In this document: positions 16,801 to 24,398 of the stretch, in pieces | How positions within the stretch are numbered: position 1 is the first letter of the stretch | How the letters are laid out: every line of letters starts with the position of its first letter | NCBI GenBank assembly: GCA_017995275.1 | Contig: JAGOJE010000001.1 | Coordinates: 1 to 29,607, forward strand | Length of the DNA: 29,607 nt | Direction of reading: 5' to 3' | DNA from: Rickettsiaceae bacterium | GTDB taxonomy: Bacteria > Pseudomonadota > Alphaproteobacteria > Rickettsiales > Rickettsiaceae | The notes under the pieces: model-generated | What the model saw: only the letters and a program-made list of their open reading frames with translations | Database searches by the model: none | Told to the model about the DNA's origin: nothing | Position numbers and translations under genes: made by a program

Positions 16801-18580
16801 TGATATTAGAGAGCACCACCCTTTTATCTATCGAACAAATATTGGCAGCAGTATCTATATTGAGCATCTTGAGATTAATACTGCCTAAATCAAGATTCTG
16901 CATATCCGTCTCTGTGCCTGTATGCGTTATGTCGATAGAGGTAGATACTTCATCCAGCAAAACTCTTTTTATGATGAATCCATCTAAAGCATCTCCTACA
17001 TAATTTATTCCGGCAAGCTCAACATATTTATATAGTCCTGGATTGATATTACTAATAGTAAGGCTATTTATTTTAGACGTAGTATAATTAGCCTCGTTAC
17101 CAAATATACTTCCAGCAGGTCCGCTTGTTGAAGCATTATAAACAGGAATAGGGTTAGTTAGATCGCTCCATTCTGTAAAAGAAAGAGAATCGGATAAGAA
17201 ACGAATGCAATACCTCCAGTTGCCGGACTTTATTGCCCCTCCAGACTGAAACTGCTCTTTAAAAGCAATTGTTGATCGATGCTGTGATGATATCAACATT
17301 GTTTCATCTGCAACGGTCTCGTAAGAATAATGTCCATTAGGGTTGTTATAAACAATTGCTCCGTCCAAATCACCGGTCGTACCTCCCCATACAGAATTAG
17401 AAAAAATGCCACCTAATGGTCTTTGATAATAAAAGCATCTTGGCTTATCACACTCGCTCGCCCAATACAAAGAATCTTTTTTTGCCGTCCTGTCTCCTGT
17501 TCTAAAATCGGGCTGATACTGCTTTCTGAAATTCCATTGCTTTGTTCTAAGAAGCCGAGTATAAGTCCATTGATCTGTTTCGATATTTTTCTGCGCCACA
17601 CCAATATCCCCTACCGATTCATTGTATATAGTTACTTTACCTCCTGTAGTATAAGCGGTGAATCCGGTTGTAATATTATAATACTCATTAAGCTCAATAG
17701 TATTTGCATTAATAACTGTAATTATAAATATTCCATTAGGAGATTGAATAGGAGTTCCCGTATATACAATTTCACTTGTAGTTATAGACATACCTGTAGT
17801 AAGGCCATGATCAGCAACCGTAAGTCTATACTTATTACCTACAACCGTAACGTTCGTTACTATACCTATATCTGTTGGAAGGTTATTAGAAGAGGTACTT
17901 AATATGTACTCGTCCCCTAACAGATCATGACCGGCTATAAGATTATTCGGACCTGCAAGGGATTGATCGTACGCTTCTTTTATAACTACCGTTGTAAGTC
18001 TTGGGTCTGTAACCAGAGGAACAGGATGAGATACTCCAAATCGAGTTGCTATCAAATTCCAGTCATATCCAGGTATACCTGTTAATTCAAGATCAATATA
18101 CCCTTCCCCTGTAGTCCCATTGCCCGAAGTAATAGTTCCCGATATAGTATAATTACCCGATCCAAAGAAACCATCTAACCCTTGCCCGGCTACTCCGCTT
18201 GTTTTAAGATAATTCGCCTGATCAATAGCATCCTCTCCGGTAGTCATTGGGAAAATAAATAACTTATGCGGTGCCGTAGGATATGCACTAGGGTCGTTCA
18301 TCAACCCTCCATTCTGATCATATATATACAGAGTGCCGGACAAACTTGTATTTCCCCAAAAAGTATATATTCTTATTTTTTTATTCTGAACGGCAACGCT
18401 GCCAATATCAAAAGCATACTTATTCCCCTTTACAGGAATATGAGAAGTAGTGCTGGTGGTATCATTAGTAAGCGCTTCAACATTTAATGCATCGACATAA
18501 TTCTCAACATCTCTATTCTCGTAAGATGTATCCTTATCAAGCACTCCCTGAAAACCTATTTTTTGTAATAGTTTCGACAT
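13811..18580 (-). CDS. Giant beta-rich tail/stabilisation protein, 1589 aa
   Basis: The start resembles stabilisation- or muzzle-type proteins of Bacteroidota podoviruses: FQGVLDKDTSYENRDVENYV followed by DALNV and a VKGN segment near residue 50. Nearly all of the rest is predicted beta. Residues about 240-318 contain an E1-FCCH-like domain (DHGLTTGMSI, NGIFIITVINANTIEL). Around 1300-1350 there are two copies of a GGTSG repeat (NETVTGGTSGATGT, GETITGGTSGQSAV). The last 150 residues turn helical (RVLSDIIPLKLLFK, DYFESAIKNNSTF). The size and position right after the portal suit the main wall of a short tail. It starts 13 nt after the portal stop. I cannot exclude a tail-fibre or tailspike role, but the N-terminal motif and lack of fibre repeats favour a tail barrel. 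Confidence 0.65.
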   Translation of the reverse strand: MSKLLQKIGFQGVLDKDTSYENRDVENYVDALNVEALTNDTTSTTSHIPVKGNKYAFDIGSVAVQNKKIRIYTFWGNTSLSGTLYIYDQNGGLMNDPSAYPTAPHKLFIFPMTTGEDAIDQANYLKTSGVAGQGLDGFFGSGNYTISGTITSGNGTTGEGYIDLELTGIPGYDWNLIATRFGVSHPVPLVTDPRLTTVVIKEAYDQSLAGPNNLIAGHDLLGDEYILSTSSNNLPTDIGIVTNVTVVGNKYRLTVADHGLTTGMSITTSEIVYTGTPIQSPNGIFIITVINANTIELNEYYNITTGFTAYTTGGKVTIYNESVGDIGVAQKNIETDQWTYTRLLRTKQWNFRKQYQPDFRTGDRTAKKDSLYWASECDKPRCFYYQRPLGGIFSNSVWGGTTGDLDGAIVYNNPNGHYSYETVADETMLISSQHRSTIAFKEQFQSGGAIKSGNWRYCIRFLSDSLSFTEWSDLTNPIPVYNASTSGPAGSIFGNEANYTTSKINSLTISNINPGLYKYVELAGINYVGDALDGFIIKRVLLDEVSTSIDITHTGTETDMQNLDLGSINLKMLNIDTAANICSIDKRVVLSNITLLQERDLSAFAASIKHSLEKYPIPATVDAVDGSLKYGEYQDPHIVNAKVGYMDNETYRFSCELRDRLTGLWTKSFWVDDITFNCNATTADGRRLSGLPSFDLTSLSMAGYIEGVYSTTIAFQWDNDYIIDGFKIRDLYDAIRFKRAECVPEILACGLSIASVWGTDFVGQTGTSAPSDNILGYIGGTVSTDIGEYPFVSGRSNVNGSSAGNNPTYPGNAWAANRNFISLYSPEILYGGVNISYSSGDYIYNYGNPYTYSTTNNILKTAGEIQANMRCYSGTTIKTQASPPALVPVADCLLMGPGSLHLFSGITFYKVIILVRQSTIINNKTYTRKSLVIRSNSSFNNESIYSDYGGYYTQYYRPLTNKYGNKETTKYVSTGHFSSIAISSPRYQESNVFGGDTFTELFYYNHREPADGSQGISGFGGGIAFYCQTRLNYQMRNKRSSQTLIYPECSKADWLQTSGDLDGDYNSGYTIRNQVKTDIAFDPNIDNNSSLPATIIYSEIKNAGSSQDGWRTFLPLSRHDLDLSDGQITNHIPFNGELLTLQPKKNQRQYFNTRGTLKTSNSDILVGDGSVMSRDGVTITNYGCSHKWSVIIGKSEGGNDTAYWIDSINRKSLRLAADGTATLSDIRGMKSFFANNLTWVKDKDNPVNGRGICGVWYDRKGEAIWTIKAKNELTSTFAFSIGYPEGTVVFYKKGNYLIVKFSSATGLFTLNETVTGGTSGATGTMQSTNDVETLAIGGTITGTFVVGETITGGTSGQSAVILSIEQVSADPFQEIGDAYESLVTAGNFDRQPDICYNFWKKASDGKAANYYSIVYSEAKKGFTCFLTPKPNIYLKWQNTYLTPRPINPVSYVYEERIGTELTWYENSGISQTERGHIEGVVNNVQEGTVWFEALRVLSDIIPLKLLFKTQTEESYLDSNEMRSVEDYFESAIKNNSTFSSSNILSKNNMRTSRLKGRWMKVKMLFEVGVYQRLVNIIVKYSGSSRLINK

Positions 18581-18593
18581 GGCGGGGCTCTTA

Positions 18594-20783
18594 TTATTCT
18601 AATTGTTGAAGTTGCTGGTTCTTTATTTCTCCCTTCATGGCATCTCTTAATATACCGCCACGAACGGTCTGATCAGTACGTGAACTTTGTCCGTCCTGTT
18701 CCATTTTTTTCTTTTGAAGGTCCGCCTGCATCTCTTGTGCAAGAAGAGCCTGCTGTTGTTGCGCCTGCATAGCTTGTTGCGCCTGCATCTTTTGCTCCCT
18801 TTTATTTTCAAAATATTCAAGATCATTCTCTAATTCAGTCAGCGTATTTGCCTTTATGAGAGATACAGCCTCTCTCATATCCACTTCTCCTCTCTGCGCT
18901 TTGCCAAGCATTACCTGGCTTATCAATTGTTTTTGAGATTCACTTATAGAATCTTTCAATGTTATATCAATAAGGCAGTCTTCAAACCTGGTATCTTTAA
19001 TGATCTTCATCATTTTCTCTCCCCTTACGCCAACTACAAAATCCATATTGTGATTGCCACTGGCAATCAGTAGCCTGCCCATATTTATAGCATGATTGAG
19101 AGCAAGTGTGTTTAACTTAAACAGGTTATACCACATATATCCCATCCCTTGACTGGCTAGGCTGGTTGTATTTTGTTGCACTCCAAGCCCTATCACCTGC
19201 TTTTGCATTCCCTGAGCTATCTTAGGAAGGTTCAATAATTCTTCTATCTGCCTTTCCAAATCCATAGAGAGTTGAATGTAAGCAGTAACATTAGGGTCTA
19301 ATGTCATATCAACACTTTGAACAACTTTCCCTTTTCCATTAGAATCACCGGCTTCTCCGGAAGTGCCAATGATAACATCTACACCCATGGTAGAGAGATT
19401 GGTAACAAGTTCTTTTACACTCTTGTTTATCTCATTACCGATAAAAACATGGCACTTGCCTTTGCTCTTCCCTACCGATTCGCTGATCTTAGTTTGATAC
19501 AAATCCATTTTGTCAACCATATCAGCTACAGTTCCTATAATGCTTATGCCATCACCCTGAACGATATTGCCATTTAAAACAAAAATGGGTAGCTGAACAT
19601 TTCTTTTATCCCCGTACGCCCTTACCACATTTTTTTCATATCCATAATCTGCCAGCCATTTATTACCTATGACAACAGCTTTGTGCAAATCATTAATAAT
19701 ATATTCTCCTCCATTCTTTTTATTTACTGTTTTACTTATATGCTTATTTCCGTATTTATCAATTGCTTTGTTGTATTCAGTATCTCTTGGAGCGTTCCAA
19801 AACATAGTCACTTTAGCAACATATACTTCATTTCCCCTTTGCTCTATCCAGTTAATATTTCCGAATGAATTATGTACCAATGTAAGTTGAGTGCAATACT
19901 CCCCATCACTAATCACCTTCATCATATCCTCCTTATCCTTTTTAGATATGTTCAAAGAGCGGTCGTCTAATACTTTCACCAAAGGCAAGTACTCTATAAA
20001 ACCGGCAAAGCGCCCATCTCTTATAAACGGATCTTCTGACGTATAATCATAAATAAGATTATAAAAAGGGATTCTCTTTTGCTTAATTATGCCGGCATCT
20101 ACATAATTATAAACACCCATGTAATTTGCCGTGGCAAAATCCTGTATAAACGATTGTACATAAAATGTATTTACATCATTTATCCATTCTATATGAGTGC
20201 CTATATCTGTAGCGTACAATTCGAGGCTGTCTTTAAAATCATAGGCCATCCATTTTTCAGCCTCCTCCTTACTCTTAAACTCCCTTCCGCCGGCAGGAAC
20301 ATACTCAACTCCTATTTCCTGCAACTTATTATTAATATACTGAAAGCGATTGTCGTACTTAAACATAAGGTCTTCCCACATCTTCAGCCGCTCATTCTGA
20401 GCCCTTTCGCTTAAAGACTTAGCGCTGATCTTTTTGGTAGATAGCTGCTCTAAGAATTGGGAGCCCATGCGCTCAACCATATTCTTAACCTTCTTTGAAT
20501 TTACCCAAAGTGGTTGCAAGGTGTTGCCTGTTCCATCATTTACAATATGATTGTAATTAATGTTGCTTTGCTTACCTACTAAGTATTTTGAATTGCGAAG
20601 CCCCCTTTCTAATACAGATATATTCTCCGCAGGCCTGTCATCATTTTTAACAGAAGGAGTATAATTATAATAGGTTGAAAAATAGCGGACCGACTGCATC
20701 CAGTAATTATTCCCGGAAAACTTTTCTTTTTCAGAAATAAACCAATTAGGCGCGTTGTATGATATTTTTTCTGATTCGTTCAT
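18594..20783 (-). CDS. Portal protein, 729 aa
   Basis: This is the best portal candidate. The N-terminal third has aromatic/helical clip-region-like sequence; residues about 430-600 carry the portal pattern of a helix that pairs with DNA-facing loops (MVDKMDLYQTKISESVG, then LSMDLERQIEELLNLPKI), then VQQNTTSLASQGMGYMWYN and a long helix. The C-terminus is a Gln/Ala/Met-rich coiled coil (QAQQAMQAQQQQALLAQEM) ending in a disordered tail. Length suits a crAss-like or podoviral portal. It forms the dodecameric vertex ring that anchors terminase and tail. The ATG is only 2 nt from the T-run of a terminator-like hairpin (20786-20820). It lies between the 349-aa protein and the giant tail protein, as expected for a portal. 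Confidence 0.8.
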   Translation of the reverse strand: MNESEKISYNAPNWFISEKEKFSGNNYWMQSVRYFSTYYNYTPSVKNDDRPAENISVLERGLRNSKYLVGKQSNINYNHIVNDGTGNTLQPLWVNSKKVKNMVERMGSQFLEQLSTKKISAKSLSERAQNERLKMWEDLMFKYDNRFQYINNKLQEIGVEYVPAGGREFKSKEEAEKWMAYDFKDSLELYATDIGTHIEWINDVNTFYVQSFIQDFATANYMGVYNYVDAGIIKQKRIPFYNLIYDYTSEDPFIRDGRFAGFIEYLPLVKVLDDRSLNISKKDKEDMMKVISDGEYCTQLTLVHNSFGNINWIEQRGNEVYVAKVTMFWNAPRDTEYNKAIDKYGNKHISKTVNKKNGGEYIINDLHKAVVIGNKWLADYGYEKNVVRAYGDKRNVQLPIFVLNGNIVQGDGISIIGTVADMVDKMDLYQTKISESVGKSKGKCHVFIGNEINKSVKELVTNLSTMGVDVIIGTSGEAGDSNGKGKVVQSVDMTLDPNVTAYIQLSMDLERQIEELLNLPKIAQGMQKQVIGLGVQQNTTSLASQGMGYMWYNLFKLNTLALNHAINMGRLLIASGNHNMDFVVGVRGEKMMKIIKDTRFEDCLIDITLKDSISESQKQLISQVMLGKAQRGEVDMREAVSLIKANTLTELENDLEYFENKREQKMQAQQAMQAQQQQALLAQEMQADLQKKKMEQDGQSSRTDQTVRGGILRDAMKGEIKNQQLQQLE

Positions 20784-20785
20784 GC

Positions 20786-20820
20786 AAAAAAGCCCCTACT
20801 AAAAAAAATGCAAGGGCTTT
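20786..20820 (-). terminator. Terminator-like hairpin abutting the portal start codon
   Basis: On the minus strand a 7-bp stem AAAGCCC/GGGCTTT (20814-20820 with 20789-20795) with an 18-nt loop is followed by a run of six T, then GC and the portal ATG (20781-20783). It follows the stop of the 349-aa gene by about 38 nt. It can act as a leaky terminator or hide the portal leader from ribosomes. Confidence 0.6.
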
Positions 20821-20858
20821 AATTAATTATTTAAACACAAAAAATTATGCGTTCATTT

Positions 20859-21908
20859 TCACGCTTGCCCTGCCATTTCTGCTTTTTTCTTTTCAATTAC
20901 AGCGTCCTCTATCTTTTGTTTCAATGTCTCTTTAGATATGGTCACAATCTGCCATCCTTTCACTCCCAAGGCTTTTGCCTGCTCTCTAAGTGGCCTTAAC
21001 TCATCTTGTCTCATCATCTCTAAATCGTGCTCCTCTCTCACCCTAGCATCGCGCTCAGCCTGGCTAACTTCTTTGCTTTTCAACGCCTCTTTAGGCACCA
21101 CGCTTTTTTCTTTAACATCTCCAAGCAATTCACTTACATCAATATCATCTTCGCTGCCTAATGGTAAAACGTCTCTATCTCTCACCTCTCTTTCAATAAA
21201 TCCTTCGTATATTTTTTTGTTGTCTTTGAAATAAGCAACCATGTCATTAACGTTTCTTCCCACTTGCTCTTGTCCTGCATAGTATAGCCCGTTTCTGTTT
21301 TCTATAATTCCCATAGACAATGCCTTTTGAACGTTTACAATAATATCCCTATCAGGGTTTTGAAACATTCTTATAGCATCTTCAGGGTCATGCATTAAAA
21401 TTCCAAGTTCAGTTCCGGGAACAACAGAGCATAATTTCAAATAAATCTGTTCTGCCGTTAAACTAGAAGCATCATGCCCGAACAAATAAGCGATATTCTT
21501 CATATCATTTATCTTCATATTGCTCACCATATTGGCAACAACTTGCATATACTTATTACGCCTTACGTTCTTAGCAATGTCTTTATAAATATCAATGATC
21601 TCATAATAAGGAGTTGCCAGGCAATTGGTATTGCCATCACATTTACACAAATTATGTCTTTTCAACTTATCAATCCACATGACTTGCTCATGCACGGTAT
21701 CATCATAAGCAATCTCTAATCTGTTCATCTTGCCGTCAAAAACAAATTGATATAACTTTTCATCCTTGGTAATATCTCTATTCATGGCAAGTTTCCAATT
21801 GGCTAAAAGGTGCACATTCTGATTGCTATGCTTGTCATAATAACTTCCGGAGAAGGTTAATGCGTGTGATGATTTTTTAAATGGTTGTAAGATGATTTTT
21901 CTGATCAT
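20859..21908 (-). CDS. Unknown head-module protein with SAP/HeH-like C-terminus, 349 aa
   Basis: The N-terminal 80 residues are mixed alpha/beta. A small Cys cluster follows (H85, C88, C90, C96 in HNLCKCDGNTNC), and then mostly helices (YKDIAKNVRRNKYMQVVANM). The acidic segment LGSEDDIDVSELLGD around residue 250 leads to a charged linker. The last 45 residues resemble a SAP/HeH helix-extension-helix fold (LREQAKALGVKGWQIVTISK, then ETLKQKIEDA), a fold that binds DNA or proteins and is found at the ends of several phage head proteins. It sits between the 339-aa head protein and the portal, with terminator-like hairpins on both sides, so it may be expressed at its own level. The function is not recognised. 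Confidence 0.6.
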   Translation of the reverse strand: MIRKIILQPFKKSSHALTFSGSYYDKHSNQNVHLLANWKLAMNRDITKDEKLYQFVFDGKMNRLEIAYDDTVHEQVMWIDKLKRHNLCKCDGNTNCLATPYYEIIDIYKDIAKNVRRNKYMQVVANMVSNMKINDMKNIAYLFGHDASSLTAEQIYLKLCSVVPGTELGILMHDPEDAIRMFQNPDRDIIVNVQKALSMGIIENRNGLYYAGQEQVGRNVNDMVAYFKDNKKIYEGFIEREVRDRDVLPLGSEDDIDVSELLGDVKEKSVVPKEALKSKEVSQAERDARVREEHDLEMMRQDELRPLREQAKALGVKGWQIVTISKETLKQKIEDAVIEKKKAEMAGQA

Positions 21909-21918
21909 TGGTTTTATT

Positions 21919-21962
21919 TATAAAAATTACATGGGCAGGAAAAATATCCCACCCATGTAATT
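21919..21962 (-). terminator. Rho-independent terminator after the 339-aa head protein gene
   Basis: On the minus strand AATTACATGGG pairs perfectly with CCCATGTAATT (21925-21935 and 21952-21962). The stem can be extended inward through GGA/TCC and two G-T wobbles to a short T-rich loop. The stem is followed by TTTTTAT on the minus strand. It begins about 10 nt after the TAA at 21973-21975. It lies within the virion operon, so it should reduce transcription of the 349-aa gene and portal. Confidence 0.75.
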
Positions 21963-21972
21963 AAGTTGCTTT

Positions 21973-22992
21973 TTACATAGCTGCTGAACTTGCGATAGTA
22001 GCAGTATCCGAACCGCTATCAGTCACAATGTTTTTGAATTTCTTCATCAACTCAGCATCAAAAGTTGCGAAGTTTGTAGCATACCCTGTAGAGGTTGAAG
22101 AAGCCGCTTCCTTCACCCATAGAGTATGAACAGAAGCTCCTACTTTTTCAGTTCTGTTAACTGCTGCATCATAGGTAACTTTATACGATTTGTACAATGC
22201 CCCTGAAGTTGCTTTCTCTCCTGCTGCAACAAGGTCCGCACCTTGTCCGTAAGCATAACCGGCTACTTTTACCACAGTAGCAGTAGTAGTTCCGGTAACG
22301 CCCGCAAGAGTTGTTTGACCGTCTACACTAGCAAGTGAAAACGTATTTGCCGCAAGATTGGTAGGGATAACACGGTATGTTCCGCTTGCAAGTTTTGCAT
22401 CATCAGCAGAAGTGATTGTGAGTATGCTTCCTACAGTTAATCCATGGGCCGTAGCAGTAAGTACTGAAGGATCCGCCACAGTGCTTGAAGCAATAGAAAC
22501 ACCTGCCATATTAGCGGCAACGGTTACATTGGTATTTCCTGATAAAGGAATCGCAATTAGCGGAGCTCCTTTTCCTGCAACCGCAGATACGGTTACAGAG
22601 TAACTACCTCCATGAACAGATACAGCGCTAAGCGGCTTAGAGTTGTTTACTATAAGAGCCAGATTAGTACCGATATCAGTATTAGAAGTAGATGCACCGG
22701 TAGTATAGCTGATAATGGATTGAACAATCTCTCCATTAGCTAATTGCTGAGTAACGGTGAACCTGTATTGTGTGTTTGCCGCACCACCTGTTGTCCAGCT
22801 AACAGTATACGATTGTACTGTTTCTGGGCGAGATGGTTTGCATATAACACTGTAAATGTCAGGATACAAAAACTCCGGAGTTACTGTTCCGTTGTTTGCA
22901 TCATTAGAGATTTTTAGTTTGCGTGCTGCAAGGGTAACATCTGCTGCCCCGCTTGCAATTGTGTCTAACACGCTGCTTGATATAGTATTCAT
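21973..22992 (-). CDS. Putative head decoration/fibre protein with E1-FCCH-like domain, 339 aa
   Basis: The protein is Ser/Thr/Ala/Val-rich and almost all beta. Residues about 60-110 look Ig-like (SYTVSWTTGGAANTQYRFTV), 115-165 a second beta part, and 175-242 an E1-FCCH-like domain (TATAHGLTVGSILTITS, then SGTYRVIP and NTFSL). It follows the major capsid gene by 25 nt and is followed by a strong terminator, as expected for an abundant capsid-associated protein. A surface decoration or head-fibre protein is the best reading; a minor capsid protein is possible. Only one Cys is present (Cys51), which suits an extracellular, non-enzymatic shell protein. Confidence 0.6.
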   Translation of the reverse strand: MNTISSSVLDTIASGAADVTLAARKLKISNDANNGTVTPEFLYPDIYSVICKPSRPETVQSYTVSWTTGGAANTQYRFTVTQQLANGEIVQSIISYTTGASTSNTDIGTNLALIVNNSKPLSAVSVHGGSYSVTVSAVAGKGAPLIAIPLSGNTNVTVAANMAGVSIASSTVADPSVLTATAHGLTVGSILTITSADDAKLASGTYRVIPTNLAANTFSLASVDGQTTLAGVTGTTTATVVKVAGYAYGQGADLVAAGEKATSGALYKSYKVTYDAAVNRTEKVGASVHTLWVKEAASSTSTGYATNFATFDAELMKKFKNIVTDSGSDTATIASSAAM

Positions 22993-23018
22993 TTTTATTC
23001 TTTTTTAAAGTGTTAATG

Positions 23019-24380
23019 TTATCGAACCACATTATAGTAGTACATAGATGAAGCATCCACCACGTTTACACCGTTACGAACAATAGCATGGCATGAACGG
23101 CAATCGAGGTCAGTTGCAATATCTACAGCGTTTGCATTTACGTAGTTCATTTCTGTATAGTTAGAAGCATCTGCATCTGTCATTCCTTTGATGTATCCAA
23201 ATGACATTTCTTTATGGTAATAGAACATTTCCATAACCGGCTCAGTGCCTCCACCTACTCTGTCTACAGGGGATGTATCCATTACGAAGAATGAATTACT
23301 TTTTTTAGAACCTGTAAGTCCTGATATTTGTGTTAGATCGGCAGCAGATACCCCGAATTTTCCAGGATTATCAAACATAGGATCGTGAACAAATTTGCAG
23401 TTAACAAATCCGATAGAATAGAAAGGAACACTAAAGCCTTTCACTTCTTTACCTCCGAATGTGTTATTTATGCCGGACTGAGCTACGATAGGACCTAATA
23501 CAGATTGAATTTTAACAATGGCATTGATACCTCCAACAAAGGTTAATTCAGACAACCCCTTACCGCTTCTCATCTTAATATTTGATACTATCTCATTAAT
23601 TTTTGATAATGAAATTGAATCACTGGTAATAGGATCAACCATGCCGCCTCTGTTCTCAATAGACCAAAGGATACCTCCGTTAGAGTTAACAAGGCCCTTA
23701 TTTGTTGATATCTGATAGCCTCTTCTGCCCCATATAATTCTTTCTGCCACTTGTGCAGTTAGTCTTTGAAGCATATTTTTTTCTTGAGCAGCCCACCAGT
23801 TTTGCCCTTGATATTTTACAAAAGTTTCTTGCAAGTCTTCAGTAGTTATAACCTGACTATCACGAACCACATTGTAGCAGTTATAATCTTTATCTGGTAT
23901 ATAAGAAAGAGACTGAACACCTTGAGATGCTCTTGCCGCAGAGGCGTTTCCTAATACAGAGATGGTAGAATCTTTAATAAAATGAGTAGCCGCTACAAGA
24001 GCACCACTTGTAAATGGTTGAATAACTACCTGACCTGCTTGTTTAGTTTTAACCAAACCATCATAGTCATTGCTATCTCTAACTACATCACCTTCTCTAA
24101 ATAAATCATAAGAAGCATCTTTAAGAGTAACAATAAGGTCCGCTCCGGATTGAGCAACGGTATCAATAGCCGCAGCGATTGATAAATTACCCGATTTAGC
24201 TCTCCAGTATTGATCTGTATAAATTTGTTTGCCTGTCCATCCGTTCATTGCATAAATGATGGCAAGGGTTGGCATGTTGTACACATTTTGAGTTGCAACC
24301 ACAAACTCAAAAGGGTTGGGCGCATTTAGCGCATTTACCATCAACGATTGTTTTAATGGTAATGATTTAATATTTGACAT
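23019..24380 (-). CDS. Major capsid protein (HK97-like fold), 453 aa
   Basis: The gene immediately follows the scaffold candidate (18-nt gap). Residues about 65-145 carry a beta insertion typical of many phage capsid proteins (YDLFREGDVVRDSNDYDGLV, then TSGALVAATHFIKDSTISVL), followed by helices with aromatics (QGQNWWAAQEKNMLQRLTAQ) and a P-domain-like part (SLSKINEIVSNIKMRSGKGL). The C-terminal beta segment holds FFVMDTSPVDRVGG and DLDCRSCHAIVRNGVNVVDA. Length and position between scaffold and decoration/portal genes support the call. About 415 copies would be expected in a T=7 shell, if the capsid is T=7 (not known here). No fusion or truncation is evident. Confidence 0.8.
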   Translation of the reverse strand: MSNIKSLPLKQSLMVNALNAPNPFEFVVATQNVYNMPTLAIIYAMNGWTGKQIYTDQYWRAKSGNLSIAAAIDTVAQSGADLIVTLKDASYDLFREGDVVRDSNDYDGLVKTKQAGQVVIQPFTSGALVAATHFIKDSTISVLGNASAARASQGVQSLSYIPDKDYNCYNVVRDSQVITTEDLQETFVKYQGQNWWAAQEKNMLQRLTAQVAERIIWGRRGYQISTNKGLVNSNGGILWSIENRGGMVDPITSDSISLSKINEIVSNIKMRSGKGLSELTFVGGINAIVKIQSVLGPIVAQSGINNTFGGKEVKGFSVPFYSIGFVNCKFVHDPMFDNPGKFGVSAADLTQISGLTGSKKSNSFFVMDTSPVDRVGGGTEPVMEMFYYHKEMSFGYIKGMTDADASNYTEMNYVNANAVDIATDLDCRSCHAIVRNGVNVVDASSMYYYNVVR

Positions 24381-24398
24381 GTATTTATTTCGTTTTAA

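Noticed and set aside
17423..17902. 159-codon open frame on the plus strand
   Set aside because: It lies wholly inside the 1589-aa gene on the other strand, has no leader or family signature, and its Ile/Arg/Cys/Ser-rich protein looks like a shadow of beta-rich coding sequence.
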